A stretch of 64,000 bases of DNA from Denitrobaculum sp965225735 (GTDB taxonomy: Bacteria; Pseudomonadota; Alphaproteobacteria; Kiloniellales; Kiloniellaceae). The notes beneath the pieces were generated by a model. That model saw only the letters and a list, made by a program, of their open reading frames with translations. It ran no database searches and was not told the origin of the DNA. This document shows positions 8,683 to 18,100 of this stretch, one piece after another. Where the stretch lies: the NCBI GenBank assembly GCA_965225735.1, contig CBDDBN010000017.1, positions 119,610 through 183,609 of the forward strand, read 5' to 3'. Positions within the stretch are counted from its first letter, which is position 1; every line of letters begins with the position of its first letter. Position numbers and translations under genes: made by a program.

Positions 8683-9675
8683 TTGCTTGCGTTCTGCCAG
8701 TTCGGCGCCGGAAGAATCGGCACCATTCACGCCGCCAATATTGCCGCTCATCCCGGCGCCAGCCTGCGCTACGTCGTTGATGTCAACGAGGCTGCAGCCA
8801 AGGCGTTGGCCGATAGCTACGGCGCGGAAGCGGTGACCACCGAAAGAGCGCTGTCCGATCCGGAGGTCGGTGCTGTGGTGGTCGCCAGTTCGACGGATAC
8901 CCACGCCGATCTGATCGAGGCCTCGGCGCGGGCAGGGAAGGCGATCTTCTGCGAGAAGCCGGTGGATCTGAACCTGGCGCGGGTCGAGGCCTGTTTGGCG
9001 CTGGTGGAAGCGGAGAGTGTGCCCTTGGCACTCGCCTTCAATCGGCGCTTCGATCCGAGTTTCGCGAGCTTGAAGGCTCGCGTGGCAGCCGGGGAGATCG
9101 GCAAGGTTGAGATGGTCTCGATCACCAGCCGCGACCCGTCGCCGCCGCCCATTGCTTACGTGAAGGTCTCCGGTGGCCTGTTCCGCGACATGATGATCCA
9201 CGATTTCGATGTGGCGCGTTGGTTGCTGGACGAGGAGCCTATCGAGGTTACGGCGACGGCGAGCTGTCTGGTCGATCCCGAAATCGGAGAGGCAGGCGAC
9301 GTAGATACCGCTCTTGTGACCCTGCGCACCGCCAGTGGCCGGCTTTGCCAGATCAGCAACAGCCGCCGCGCCGCTTACGGCTACGATCAACGCATCGAAG
9401 TTCTTGGCAGCAAGGGGATGCTGCGTGCCGAAAACCAACAGCCGACGACGCTGGAGGCCTCGACCGAAGCCGGCGTTTCCCGGGACAAGCCGCTCTACTT
9501 CTTTCTAGAGCGTTACGCGGCTGCTTATCGTGCTGAACTGGAACGCTTCATAGAGGCTGTGGCCGCGGGGCAGGCGCCCAGCCCCAATGGCACAGATGGC
9601 TACGCGGCCCTAAGGCTGGCGGAAGCGGCGGTTGAGTCTCTGCGTGAGCAGCGGACGGTCCTCCTGGAAGCCTGA
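8683..9675 (+). CDS. iolG: Inositol 2-dehydrogenase (Gfo/Idh/MocA family)
   Basis: A 330-residue NAD-dependent oxidoreductase. The N-terminal Rossmann motif is FGAGRIG, and EKPVDLNL carries the conserved EKP lysine of the family. A C-terminal Gfo/Idh/MocA domain includes GGLFRDMMIHDFD. It oxidises myo-inositol to scyllo-inosose, the first catabolic step. Translation appears to start at TTG 8683, which follows GGGGAG by 7 bp; no ATG fits better. Divergent placement opposite iolC and next to an IolR-like gene supports the inositol role, although related sugar dehydrogenases cannot be excluded by sequence alone. Confidence 0.88.
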   Translation: MLAFCQFGAGRIGTIHAANIAAHPGASLRYVVDVNEAAAKALADSYGAEAVTTERALSDPEVGAVVVASSTDTHADLIEASARAGKAIFCEKPVDLNLARVEACLALVEAESVPLALAFNRRFDPSFASLKARVAAGEIGKVEMVSITSRDPSPPPIAYVKVSGGLFRDMMIHDFDVARWLLDEEPIEVTATASCLVDPEIGEAGDVDTALVTLRTASGRLCQISNSRRAAYGYDQRIEVLGSKGMLRAENQQPTTLEASTEAGVSRDKPLYFFLERYAAAYRAELERFIEAVAAGQAPSPNGTDGYAALRLAEAAVESLREQRTVLLEA

Positions 9676-9681
9676 CAGCGA

Positions 9682-10536
9682 TCACCCAAAGAGTTCTTTG
9701 AAATCCGTGGATCTATCGAGCCTGTAACCGAGGCAGACGACCAGCGACAGCGAGAGGCACATAGAGGCAGAGAGGGAGCGGAAGGACTCGACCTGGGCTT
9801 CCTCGACCTCGAAACAGACATCCGACAGGGCTGCGAAGGGACTGAGCGGACCATCCGTGATCGCGATGACCTTCGCCCCTCGGTCTTTTGCCAGTTTCGT
9901 GACTTCTAGCGTGTCCGGCGCGTAGGTCTGAAAACTGATCGCTAGAAGAAGGTCTTGAGGCGAGAGACTTTGGGCCTGCTCGCGAACCATGCCACCGACA
10001 GAATCGATCAGCGACGCGCGGCAACCCAGGTGGCTCAGCATGTACGTGAGATAGGAAGCGACCGGATAAGCGCGCCGCTGTCCCATCACCTGGATCCGAT
10101 CTGCCTTGGCCAGCAGTTCAATGGCCTGCTCCAAAAGATCTGGCCGGGTTTCCTCTCGGAGATGTTGAAGAGCGTGGCCTGCCGCCTCGGTAAAACGGTC
10201 TAGGACAGCAATGGCGGGCATCTGTGGACCGCTCTGTGCCTTTAAGGCCTTGATCCGCTCGCTGTAGCTTGGCTGGCGCTCGGCCAGGCGCGCGCGGAAG
10301 ACTCTCTGCATACTGCTGAAGCCGTCATAGCCGAGAGCCTTGGCAAAGCGAATGAGGCTGGAAGGCTGCACGGCGGCGCGTTCGGCGATCTCGGAAACTG
10401 TTTCGAGTGCCATGTCGTTCGGATTGGCGAGCGCGAACTCCGCGATCTGGCGCAGGCGTTTGCTCAATGTCTCGTGACGCGCTGAAATAATGCTGCGCAA
10501 ATCTTCGTAGCTTGAGGGGGGAAGCGGTTGGGCCAT
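9682..10536 (-). CDS. iolR: RpiR/MurR-family regulator with SIS domain, probable IolR
   Basis: The 284-residue protein has an N-terminal HTH_6 domain (about residues 5-80, with AERAAVQPSSLIRFAKALG as recognition region) and a SIS sugar-phosphate-binding domain (about residues 125-260). RpiR proteins are usual repressors of inositol catabolism in alphaproteobacteria. It converges on iolG with 6 bp between the stops. A perfect TTGGAA-N6-TTCCAA palindrome begins 21 bp upstream of its ATG, pointing to autoregulation. An AGGAA ribosome site precedes the ATG. The name is inferred from context and the operator. Confidence 0.85.
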   Translation of the reverse strand: MAQPLPPSSYEDLRSIISARHETLSKRLRQIAEFALANPNDMALETVSEIAERAAVQPSSLIRFAKALGYDGFSSMQRVFRARLAERQPSYSERIKALKAQSGPQMPAIAVLDRFTEAAGHALQHLREETRPDLLEQAIELLAKADRIQVMGQRRAYPVASYLTYMLSHLGCRASLIDSVGGMVREQAQSLSPQDLLLAISFQTYAPDTLEVTKLAKDRGAKVIAITDGPLSPFAALSDVCFEVEEAQVESFRSLSASMCLSLSLVVCLGYRLDRSTDFKELFG

Positions 10537-10556
10537 AACGTTTCCTGCTGCCCGAA

Positions 10557-10574
10557 TTGGAATGAATTTTCCAA
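10557..10574. promoter_or_regulatory. Perfect IolR-type palindrome upstream of the RpiR gene
   Basis: TTGGAA-TGAATT-TTCCAA contains an exact GGAA-N6-TTCC, extended to six symmetrical bases on each side. Its position just upstream of the regulator's start fits autorepression. Confidence 0.7.
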
Positions 10575-10766
10575 CTTAATAGAATAAATGGATTTGCGCC
10601 AGGACAGGAACGCCCGGTCAGTTTGCGAAGGATCGAAAAGATAAAATTTTATTTAAAAACAATCCTATAAAAACCCGATCTTAAAGCTTTCGCGCGACGA
10701 TGCTGGGTTCGTGGGAAAGGACTTCCCCTGACGGATGAACAGGATCGCAGGAAGCGGCCGTTGAGC

Positions 10767-11339
10767 ATGCGTTTAACAGTCATTGCCTTAGCTTTGACCG
10801 CCCTTGGCGTAGCGCCAGCGTGGGGATTCTCCTATTCGGAAGAACACTGGCGCGGTGCCGATATTCTGACCAAGCGCTTTATCTGCTCCAGTCATGGCGA
10901 GACGCCTGAGTGGTGCGGCGAGCTGCCCGGGCAGGTCAAGGTACCCGATTCCATTGCAGGTGAGCTCGCGGCGCGTGAGAAAGCAGCGGCGGAACGTGAG
11001 GCTGCGGCTAAGGCTGCCGCGGAGATTCTCGCGGCACGCCAAGGGGTTATCACGCGCATAAAATCGGGAAAAGTCTCCCCAAAGGACGTCTCGAAGCTTA
11101 TCGAACAAGCCAAGGCGGGCGAAAATGAGGCCATGGAGCTCATCGCCTGGATGTACGCCAACAACTTGAATCCGGAAACCGACGATGCCGATGAGTTGAG
11201 GGAACTAGCTTACATTTGGTATGGCCGGGCCTATCTCGCGGGTGCGCGCGAGGTCAAAAAAAACATGGACATGATCTGGCCGACGCTGAGCGAGACGCAG
11301 CAGCGTCGGATTGTGGCGCTCTTCGACCGCAAGAGCTGA
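10767..11339 (+). CDS. Secreted protein with Sel1-like C-terminal part, function unknown
   Basis: The protein starts with a clear Sec signal peptide (MRLTVIALALTALGVAPAWG) followed by a mature part with two early cysteines (RFICSSHGETPEWCGE). An alanine/glutamate-rich helix, likely coiled coil, covers about residues 65-95. The C-terminal ~90 residues (AKAGENEAMELIAWMY, LAYIWYGRAYLAGA) resemble Sel1-type TPR-like repeats. A TTG 6 bp earlier is an alternative start. It converges end-to-end with the inositol-phosphatase gene with no gap. I do not recognise a defined family; a periplasmic protein-interaction role is inference. Confidence 0.65.
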   Translation: MRLTVIALALTALGVAPAWGFSYSEEHWRGADILTKRFICSSHGETPEWCGELPGQVKVPDSIAGELAAREKAAAEREAAAKAAAEILAARQGVITRIKSGKVSPKDVSKLIEQAKAGENEAMELIAWMYANNLNPETDDADELRELAYIWYGRAYLAGAREVKKNMDMIWPTLSETQQRRIVALFDRKS

Positions 11340-12197
11340 TCAGAGGACGGCGTTCGCGCCCTTTTCAGCTGTCTTGCCAAGGGAATCGGCGACGAGCTTC
11401 TGCAAAGGTTGCGCGAGTCCTTTCGCCGACGCCATCACGATTGATCCCCGCGCCAGTCCGTCATCGGCCAGAGTGTCGTTGGCCCAGCCACCGGCCTCAC
11501 GGATCAGCAGCACGCCCGCGCTCGAATCCCAGGAATTCATGTGCGGTTCGAAAAAGGCATTGAGCCGCGCGCAGGCCACGTAGGCGAGGGTAAGGGCTCC
11601 CGAGCCGTTGCGGTAGAACATTCCGCCGGATTCCAGCAGGCGTTCGAGCACGCCGACGATATCCCGGGGTGTCGCGCGGTGAGAGTAACTGAAGCCGGTC
11701 ATGCTTCCCGTAAAATCGCCCGCGCTCGCGACCGAAATGGGGCGACCGTTCAAAAATGCTCCTTCACCCATTGCGGCGGCAAAGAGTTCATCGTTGTTTG
11801 GGTCGTAAATGACGCCGACTTCGATCTTGCCATCCCGGATAAAGGCAATCGACACACACCAGGTCGGGATTCCCACCACAAAGCAGGCCGTGCCGTCGAT
11901 CGGATCGACCACCCAGGTGCCGTCAGCCGATTCGAGTTTGGAGGGTTCGGTTTCCTCGCCGAAAAAACCCTCATCAGGGAACGCGGCTGCAAGTCTCTCT
12001 TTGATCAGCAGCTCGGTTTCGACATCCGCCTGACTAAACATGTCCTGCGGGCCTTTGTCTTCGATCTTCAGGCGGCCGCGGTCTGAGAAATAGCTGAGGG
12101 CATGTTTTCCGGCTTCACGCGCAATATCGCAGGCAATCTGTAGCCGATGATTATTGAAGTTAGTTATCATTCGGGAGGAACTTTGAACAGGGTGCAT
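11340..12197 (-). CDS. Inositol monophosphatase family protein
   Basis: The protein has the metal-dependent phosphatase signatures of the IMPase superfamily: GEETEP, the metal-binding DPIDGT and the C-terminal WDSSAG. The family includes SuhB/IMPase, histidinol-phosphatase HisN and CysQ. Length is 285 (276 if the in-frame ATG at 12170 is used). The family's usual asparagine after DPIDGT is changed (DGTACF). Neither candidate start has a clear ribosome site. The nearby iol genes make hydrolysis of an inositol phosphate plausible, but histidinol phosphate or another substrate is equally possible. Confidence 0.88.
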   Translation of the reverse strand: MHPVQSSSRMITNFNNHRLQIACDIAREAGKHALSYFSDRGRLKIEDKGPQDMFSQADVETELLIKERLAAAFPDEGFFGEETEPSKLESADGTWVVDPIDGTACFVVGIPTWCVSIAFIRDGKIEVGVIYDPNNDELFAAAMGEGAFLNGRPISVASAGDFTGSMTGFSYSHRATPRDIVGVLERLLESGGMFYRNGSGALTLAYVACARLNAFFEPHMNSWDSSAGVLLIREAGGWANDTLADDGLARGSIVMASAKGLAQPLQKLVADSLGKTAEKGANAVL

Positions 12198-12420
12198 AAT
12201 ATGGTCGCTATAGAACCACAGGAGCTACGTGGTTGATAGACATCTCTCACGAGAGCAGGGGATCCTGTTCGTGCTTCTCGGAATAGCGTCCGGAAACCGG
12301 CGGCTTTGTGATGTGCTCTGCGTGAAGTGGCCCAATAGATTGGACAAGTCCGCGCCGATTGTGAAAAATCGCGTCGCGCCGCCGCGCGTCAACGAGAAGA
12401 ACCTTGGGGAAGAAACCGTT

Positions 12421-13137
12421 TTGCAGTATCCACAGCTCCCGCCCATCTACAGTTTGAAGCCCCTGGAGCCTGGGCAGGACCCTTTTGAAACAGCCAAAGC
12501 ATCCGCCGCCGGTGGCGAAGGCGAGGCGGGCGATTTTTTCTGGTCGCAAAGGCTTGATCACCTTGAAGTGGCATTGGTTCTTGAGCCCGAGTCATCCCTT
12601 GCGGAATCCCTGACCATGCTGCCACTGGCGATGGTTGCCTTTGGAGATGCACTTGGCGCTGTCGCTCCGCCGGTGGTCGCTGTCCACTTTCGCTGGCCGG
12701 ATCGGGTGGAAGTGAATGGAGGCTTCGTCGGCGGTTTTCGGGTTGCCTCGGCTGAGGTGGCGGGCGAGGCAGAGGTGCCGGACTGGCTTGTCATCGGTTT
12801 CAGCATTGCCGTTCAGATGGACCTGAGTGACGAGGCGCCGGGCCGCCGGATCAACGACACGACACTCTACGATGAAGGCTGCGGCGAGGTGACGGTCGAC
12901 GATTTGACCGAAAGTTTCGGACGCCATTTTCTCGCCTGGATCAATCGCTGGCAGGACGAGGGTTTTGAGCCTGTGCGCCTGGCTTGGCTCGCGCGGTTGA
13001 AGCAGGAAAAGGACTCCTCGGGCGCAGTTATCGGTCCGAAGCGGGACTTAGATCCCCTCGGCGGTCTTTTCGGTGAGGGCATTGAGAACCAGTCTCTTTT
13101 GTTGGCACTCAAAGGCCCGAGCTGGGCGTCGATATAA
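12421..13137 (+). CDS. Biotin/lipoate-protein-ligase-like protein with degenerate active site (DUF4444-type)
   Basis: The fold-level pattern is that of a BPL/LplA catalytic domain. After QYPQLPPIYSLKP, the stretch GGEGEAGDFFWS lies where ligases have the ATP-binding GRGRxG loop. RWPDRVEVNGGFVGGF aligns with the ligase motif KWPND...RKLAG. In this protein the catalytic lysine position is Phe102, and the ATP-loop arginines are replaced, so normal adenylation is doubtful. I take TTG 12421, preceded by GGGGA, as start; the frame stays open from 12229. It begins a compact three-gene cassette (1 bp to the next gene). The family annotation is by recollection of alphaproteobacterial homologues; the function is unknown. 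Confidence 0.75.
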   Translation: MQYPQLPPIYSLKPLEPGQDPFETAKASAAGGEGEAGDFFWSQRLDHLEVALVLEPESSLAESLTMLPLAMVAFGDALGAVAPPVVAVHFRWPDRVEVNGGFVGGFRVASAEVAGEAEVPDWLVIGFSIAVQMDLSDEAPGRRINDTTLYDEGCGEVTVDDLTESFGRHFLAWINRWQDEGFEPVRLAWLARLKQEKDSSGAVIGPKRDLDPLGGLFGEGIENQSLLLALKGPSWASI

Positions 13138-13138
13138 G

Positions 13139-13648
13139 ATGCCGGGAGACAGTCTGCGCTTTCCACGGACGATCCGGCTCGATCAGTCGGATACCTCCGT
13201 GTTCGATACTGCTGCTGAACCTGGCGAGTGGGCGGTCTCGGGCGCCTTCGCCTTTGCGGATCTGGCGGAAGATGACTTGCGCGGCAAAACGCGTCAGGCC
13301 TTTGCGCACGGCTTTCTGGGGCTCAACAGTTTTGGCCGTTCGACCTTGGTGGTCGTTACGGAAATCGATCCTACGACTTATCAACATGTGATCGACGATC
13401 TCGCCCAGCATTTCGTCGCCCAATACGGTGCCCCGAATGTAGAGGCCGCCCGTCCGATCGCCGAGGAAGAGGCTGCCTTCGCAGCGAGCCTGTGCGATCA
13501 TCCGGTGAACACTCTGCTTGCCGTGTCGCGGGAAATCGAAGACAGGGGCATCGTCGAGTCCTTTCGGGTGATCACGCCCGATGCGCCGAAGTCGCATGCG
13601 AAGATCTGGGAAATCGTCGAAACCCAAGACGAAGACGGAAAAGATTAA
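13139..13648 (+). CDS. Uncharacterised protein (DUF6505-type) in ligase-like cassette
   Basis: A 169-residue soluble protein without signal peptide or membrane segment, rich in acidic residues. The ATG at 13139 comes immediately after the stop of the ligase-like gene (1 bp gap), and its own stop is 1 bp before the next start, so the three are co-translated. Features include a central DLAEDDLRGKTRQAFAHGFL helix and a C-terminal IWEIVE segment. I recall this family as DUF6505 in alphaproteobacteria, always near the ligase-like protein, but cannot verify that here. No catalytic motif is evident. Confidence 0.7.
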   Translation: MPGDSLRFPRTIRLDQSDTSVFDTAAEPGEWAVSGAFAFADLAEDDLRGKTRQAFAHGFLGLNSFGRSTLVVVTEIDPTTYQHVIDDLAQHFVAQYGAPNVEAARPIAEEEAAFAASLCDHPVNTLLAVSREIEDRGIVESFRVITPDAPKSHAKIWEIVETQDEDGKD

Positions 13649-13649
13649 G

Positions 13650-14702
13650 ATGAAGGATCAAGAGATGACCGCCGGGACGGCGCCGCCCCTACAGGAAGAC
13701 TTCTGGCTGACGAGTGGCTATCACCTGCTGCGCCGGGGTGACGATGACAGGCTCTATGTCACTAACGATTATCTGCGCGCCTTCTTCAAGCGGCCCGAGA
13801 TGCAGATCGTGGAAGAATCCTGTGATTCGGAACGGGCGCTGCATGCGCGATTGCTGGAGGACCCGCGCTTCAAGGTCACGGAATCGCGGCTTGGCGAACT
13901 GGCCGATCCCGATGCGCGTGAAAACTATCAAATCGTTTTGGGTTTTCGCGATCTCCTGATCGAGGAAAAGACGCTCGAAGCCGCGTATCTCAAGATCTTT
14001 CGCACTGGAGTCACCGTTCCGCCACTGTTCATGGACCAGATGGCCCATGCGATCTTGCGGGGTATTCTGGAGGGGCAGGGAGACCCCATGCGGGCGCGCT
14101 CGGCTGAGCTTCTGTTTCGCAGCCAGAAGGTCAGTATACAGGACAGTGGTATCATGCTGGCCGACGAAGAGATCGTTGAGATGTATGCGCGGGATGGCGG
14201 TTTCGGCTCACTCGGAAAGCTGCTTGCCGACAATGCGACGCCCATGCGCTCAGTCGAGTTGGACATCCTAAGCAGCGAGAATGCGGAGATCTACTGGCCG
14301 CGGAGCGACAGCTTCGACACAGTGATCGATATCAGTTTCACCCGTCCGGGGTTGGATGCGTTGTGCCGTGTTCTTGAGACCTGGGTGGCGCATTTCATGT
14401 CGGTCGAGGTCTCGATCTATCCCGTTCAACAGATCAGCGACCCCAAATGGTCCTGGCATATCGGCCTCGATATCGAAGCTAACCAAATCCTCAACGACCT
14501 CTATAACGGCGAAGAGATTGATGAAGCCCGAAACGCCCGCCTGCTGAGTTTATTCCGGCTGGAGTTCAAACAAACGGGCGACATGCGCGCGGATCTGGCC
14601 GGGAAGCCCGTCTATCTCGGCCTGGCCATGTCGCAAGGCGAGGTCTTAAAGCTCAAGCCGCAAAACCTTCTGATGAACTTGCCCATTGCCCGTGCAATCT
14701 GA
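13650..14702 (+). CDS. Uncharacterised protein (DUF6352-type) in ligase-like cassette
   Basis: A 350-residue cytoplasmic protein. The N-terminal region has DFWLTSGYHLLRR and YVTNDYLRAFFKRPEM; the middle has a helical part (MAHAILRGILEGQGDPMRARSAELLFRSQ). A C-terminal domain contains WSWHIGLDIEANQILNDLY. I recall this as DUF6352. There is no obvious nucleotide- or metal-binding motif. Its fixed position as third gene of the cassette suggests a shared function with the degenerate ligase-like protein. The annotation is by recollection and context. Confidence 0.7.
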   Translation: MKDQEMTAGTAPPLQEDFWLTSGYHLLRRGDDDRLYVTNDYLRAFFKRPEMQIVEESCDSERALHARLLEDPRFKVTESRLGELADPDARENYQIVLGFRDLLIEEKTLEAAYLKIFRTGVTVPPLFMDQMAHAILRGILEGQGDPMRARSAELLFRSQKVSIQDSGIMLADEEIVEMYARDGGFGSLGKLLADNATPMRSVELDILSSENAEIYWPRSDSFDTVIDISFTRPGLDALCRVLETWVAHFMSVEVSIYPVQQISDPKWSWHIGLDIEANQILNDLYNGEEIDEARNARLLSLFRLEFKQTGDMRADLAGKPVYLGLAMSQGEVLKLKPQNLLMNLPIARAI

Positions 14703-15142
14703 CCTTTGCCTAGGTATAAAATCTGCCGGCGCTTTTTGTCAGATGGGGCAGATACCCCATTTGGGGCTTTCACGCCGCATCTCTTTTCACAGAATGAAAG
14801 CGAACGCCTGAACTAACTTAAGTAACGGCGAGGCGCAGCGGCGATTTATCATGCCCCATCTGAAAGGCAATGGCAGCCTTGACGTGTACTTTTCGCGACC
14901 TTCACCTGTCGCGCGAATTTCGTCTCACAGGTCGTTGGAAATTATAGGTCTACTGTCGTATAATACTCGGCCGTTTGTGTCATGATTACCTTGGTGCCAG
15001 CGGTATCGTGGTAGCTTCTTTTAAGGTGGTTCTATCCAATGTGCCGCGGGGGTCGTATTAGCCGGCACGTCTTTTTCTCTCCAGGTGGAATATCCGGAGC
15101 GTCCGCCGTGTTTGATAGTGGCAAGAAGGACGTAAGGAAAAG
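14703..15142. other. 440-bp leader/intergenic region with inverted repeats and a promoter
   Basis: No gene is supported here. The left part holds a hairpin ATGGGG-N6-CCCCAT (14743-14760). The 12-mer TCAGATGGGGCA (14739-14750) recurs in inverted orientation as TGCCCCATCTGA (14852-14863). A promoter-like pair, TTGGAA (14935-14940) and TATAAT (14959-14964) with 18-bp spacing, would give a ~170-nt untranslated leader before the large signalling gene. A 10-codon ORF (MITLVPAVSW, from 14983) lies in that leader and has no clear support. Confidence 0.6.
14935..14964 (+). promoter_or_regulatory. Sigma70-like promoter for the SARP-cyclase gene
   Basis: TTGGAA and a consensus TATAAT are separated by 18 bp. 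This is the best -10 match I noticed in the window's intergenic DNA and faces the 15143 gene. Confidence 0.55.
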
Positions 15143-18100
15143 ATGATGCCACGCATGCGGATGCAGCTATTTGGCGGATTCCGGATTGAGTCGGAAGAAG
15201 GCCACGCAGTCGCCGTTTCTGCGAAGAAAGCGCGTGCGCTCTTGAGTTACCTCGCTTTGATGCAAGGCATGCCGGTGTCGCGCGATATGCTCGCATCTTT
15301 GCTTTGGGGAAACAGCGGAGATGCACAGGCGCGCTCGAGCCTACGTCAGGCCCTGATGACACTGCGCAAAACTCTCCCGCCGGAACTTAATGAATCGCTG
15401 AAGGCCGACAGCGAGTTCGTGACGCTCAGCGACAATGTGCTTCAGGTCGATGCCTGCGAGTTCCAGCGCCTTGTCCAGGACGCCACTATAGAGAACCTCA
15501 CCGAGGCAACCGCGCTCTATCGCGGAGATCTGCTTCAAAACATGACGCTGCCCGCGCCTGAATTCGAAGAGTGGCTTGCAGGGGAGCAGCGGCGCTATCG
15601 TCAAATGGCTTTGAACGCTATGGAGCGTTTGACCGATTTACTGATCAGGGACGCGCAGCTCGACCGGGCGGCAGAGGCTGCGTCCCGTTTGGTGGCATTC
15701 GATCCGCTCAACGAAGAAGGCCACCGCAAACTCATTGCGCTTCTGGCGGACCAAGGGAAACTGAATGAGGCGCTCCGCCAGTATCAGGTTTGCCTGGATA
15801 CTCTGAGGCGGGAGTTGGACGTTGCGCCGGCGGCGGAGACGGAACGTCTGCACAACAGCATTCTCGAGCGCCGGCGAGCGTCTGGTAGCACCTGGGACGG
15901 ACGCGAGCGCAGGGCGTCGGCCAAAGCACCTGACTCCAATACACAGTCAGGACCCGGAAAAGCGGAGGACGGTCAAGCGCCGCAGTCCGCCGCTGCAGAG
16001 AGCGAAGCGCCGGTGACCGAGTTACGCCATGTTGCTGTCATCTTCGCGGATCTTTCGAACTTCACCCGGCTTGCAGGCGAGCTTTGGGCAGAAGACATGC
16101 ACAAGCTGCTCAATCGTTATTTCGAGGTCACCGACGAAGTGATCGCGCAGTTCGGCGGCACGATCGATAAGCATATGGGTGACAACGTCATGGCGTTGTT
16201 TGGGGCGCCGATCGCGCATAGCGATGATCCCGAACGTGCGATGCGGGCGGCGTTGGAGATCCGCCAGAGGGTCGCTGCCTTATCCGAAGAAATCGGCCAG
16301 GAACTGGAAGTCCATATCGGTATCGCCAGTGGCCAGGTTATCGCCAGCAATACCGGCAGCAGGCTGCATCGGGCCTACACGGTGATCGGGGAATCCGTGA
16401 ACCTGGCTGCGCGCCTGCAGGACATCGCTGGGCCTTCGGAGATCATCGTTTCCGACACCTTTTACCAAGCTGTCGCGCACGCCGTGCATGGGGAGAAGCT
16501 CGAGGGGCTGACGATCCAGGGTATTCCGCATGAGACCAAGGCCTGGCGATTGACCGATTTGCGTCCCGAAAAGGATCGTGGCGATGAAACGGCCTTTGTT
16601 GGTCGCGATTTCGAACTGGAACAATTCACCGGCATCGCGAAGAGCTGCCGACAGGCAAGCAAAGGACGTGTGATCTATCTGCGTGGTGAAGCGGGGATAG
16701 GCAAGAGTCGCCTGTTGGGTGAGTTCCAGCGGATTACAAAGAAAGAAGGTTACGAACTTCACGTAGGCCGGCTGCAGGACTTTGGTGCCGAGCGCGGCCG
16801 TGGCGCGTTGAAGAACATCGCGCTTTCGCTCCTTGATCTACCGGGACAGGCACAGGACTACCAGATCGAGGCTGTGTTCGAAGAAGCGGTTGCGGAAGGG
16901 CGTCTATCCCGAGATTCACGGACCTTTCTCTATGACATTCTGGACCAGCAACAGCCCGCTGAGTTGGAGCGATTGCACGAGTCGATGGAGAGCCAGACGC
17001 GCGTGCGCAACAAGATCGAGCTACTGGCAGGTCTGATTGAGCGCCGCAGCCTGGAACGGCCCGTAATGGTTCTGGTGGACGATATTCATTGGGCGGATAG
17101 CCGGACGCTTTCGATTTTGGCTGGTCTGGCGGCCGCTATCCGAGACACCGCCGCGCTTTTGGTCATGACCTCACGTGTCATTGAGGACCCGCTCGATCGC
17201 AGTTGGCGAACCGCGGCGCAGGGTGTCCCCCTGACCACTTTGGACCTGATGCCGTTGTCGAACCAAGAGTGTAGGGAGCTGGCGCGTCAGTATCTCGATG
17301 TTGACGAGAATTACTCCAAGGCCTGTATCGACCGATCTGAGGGCAATCCTCTATTCCTGGATCAGCTTCTGCGCGGCTATGGTCACGACAGCAAGGAGCT
17401 GCCCGGATCGATCCAGTCGATTGTCCTGGCGCGGCTCGACGCTCTTTCCGCACGGGAAAAGCGGGCGCTGAATGTCGCTTCTGTGTTGGGGCAGCGTTTC
17501 GAATTGGATGACTTGCGTGAGTTGCTTGAAGACTCACAGCTTGATTGCGGGAACCTTACGGAACTTGCCATCCTGCGCGCGGAGGACGGGGACAGCTATG
17601 CCTTTTGCCATGCGCTGATTCACGAGGCGATATACGGCGCCATTCTGAAGTCGGAACGGGATCAGATGCATGTCGGCGCCGCAGCCCTCTTCAAAGATCA
17701 GAATGCCGTCGTCTACGCCGATCATCTCGATCGGGCGGAGAGTCCGGAAGCGGCTGAGGCCATGCTGCAAGCTGCGCGGTTGTCGGCGGCGAAGTATCAC
17801 TTCGGCACGGCGCTGGAGCTAGCATCACGTGGCTTGGAACGATCCCAGGATCGGAAATTGAGTTACGACCTTTCGCTGCTCAGCGGGTTTTTGCTGCGTG
17901 CGCCCGGGAGCGTCGCAAAGTCGGTCGCGATGTATGAACAGTCGTTGGACTTTGCGGAGGCAGATTCGGAAAAGTGCCAAGCCTGGACTGGTGTGGCCGA
18001 GGGTTTACGACTGATCGGCGAATACGACCGGGCGCTCGAGGTGCTCGAACAGGCCGAGCAAGCGGCGCTTCGCTGCGAGGACGATCGCAGCCTTGCCCGG

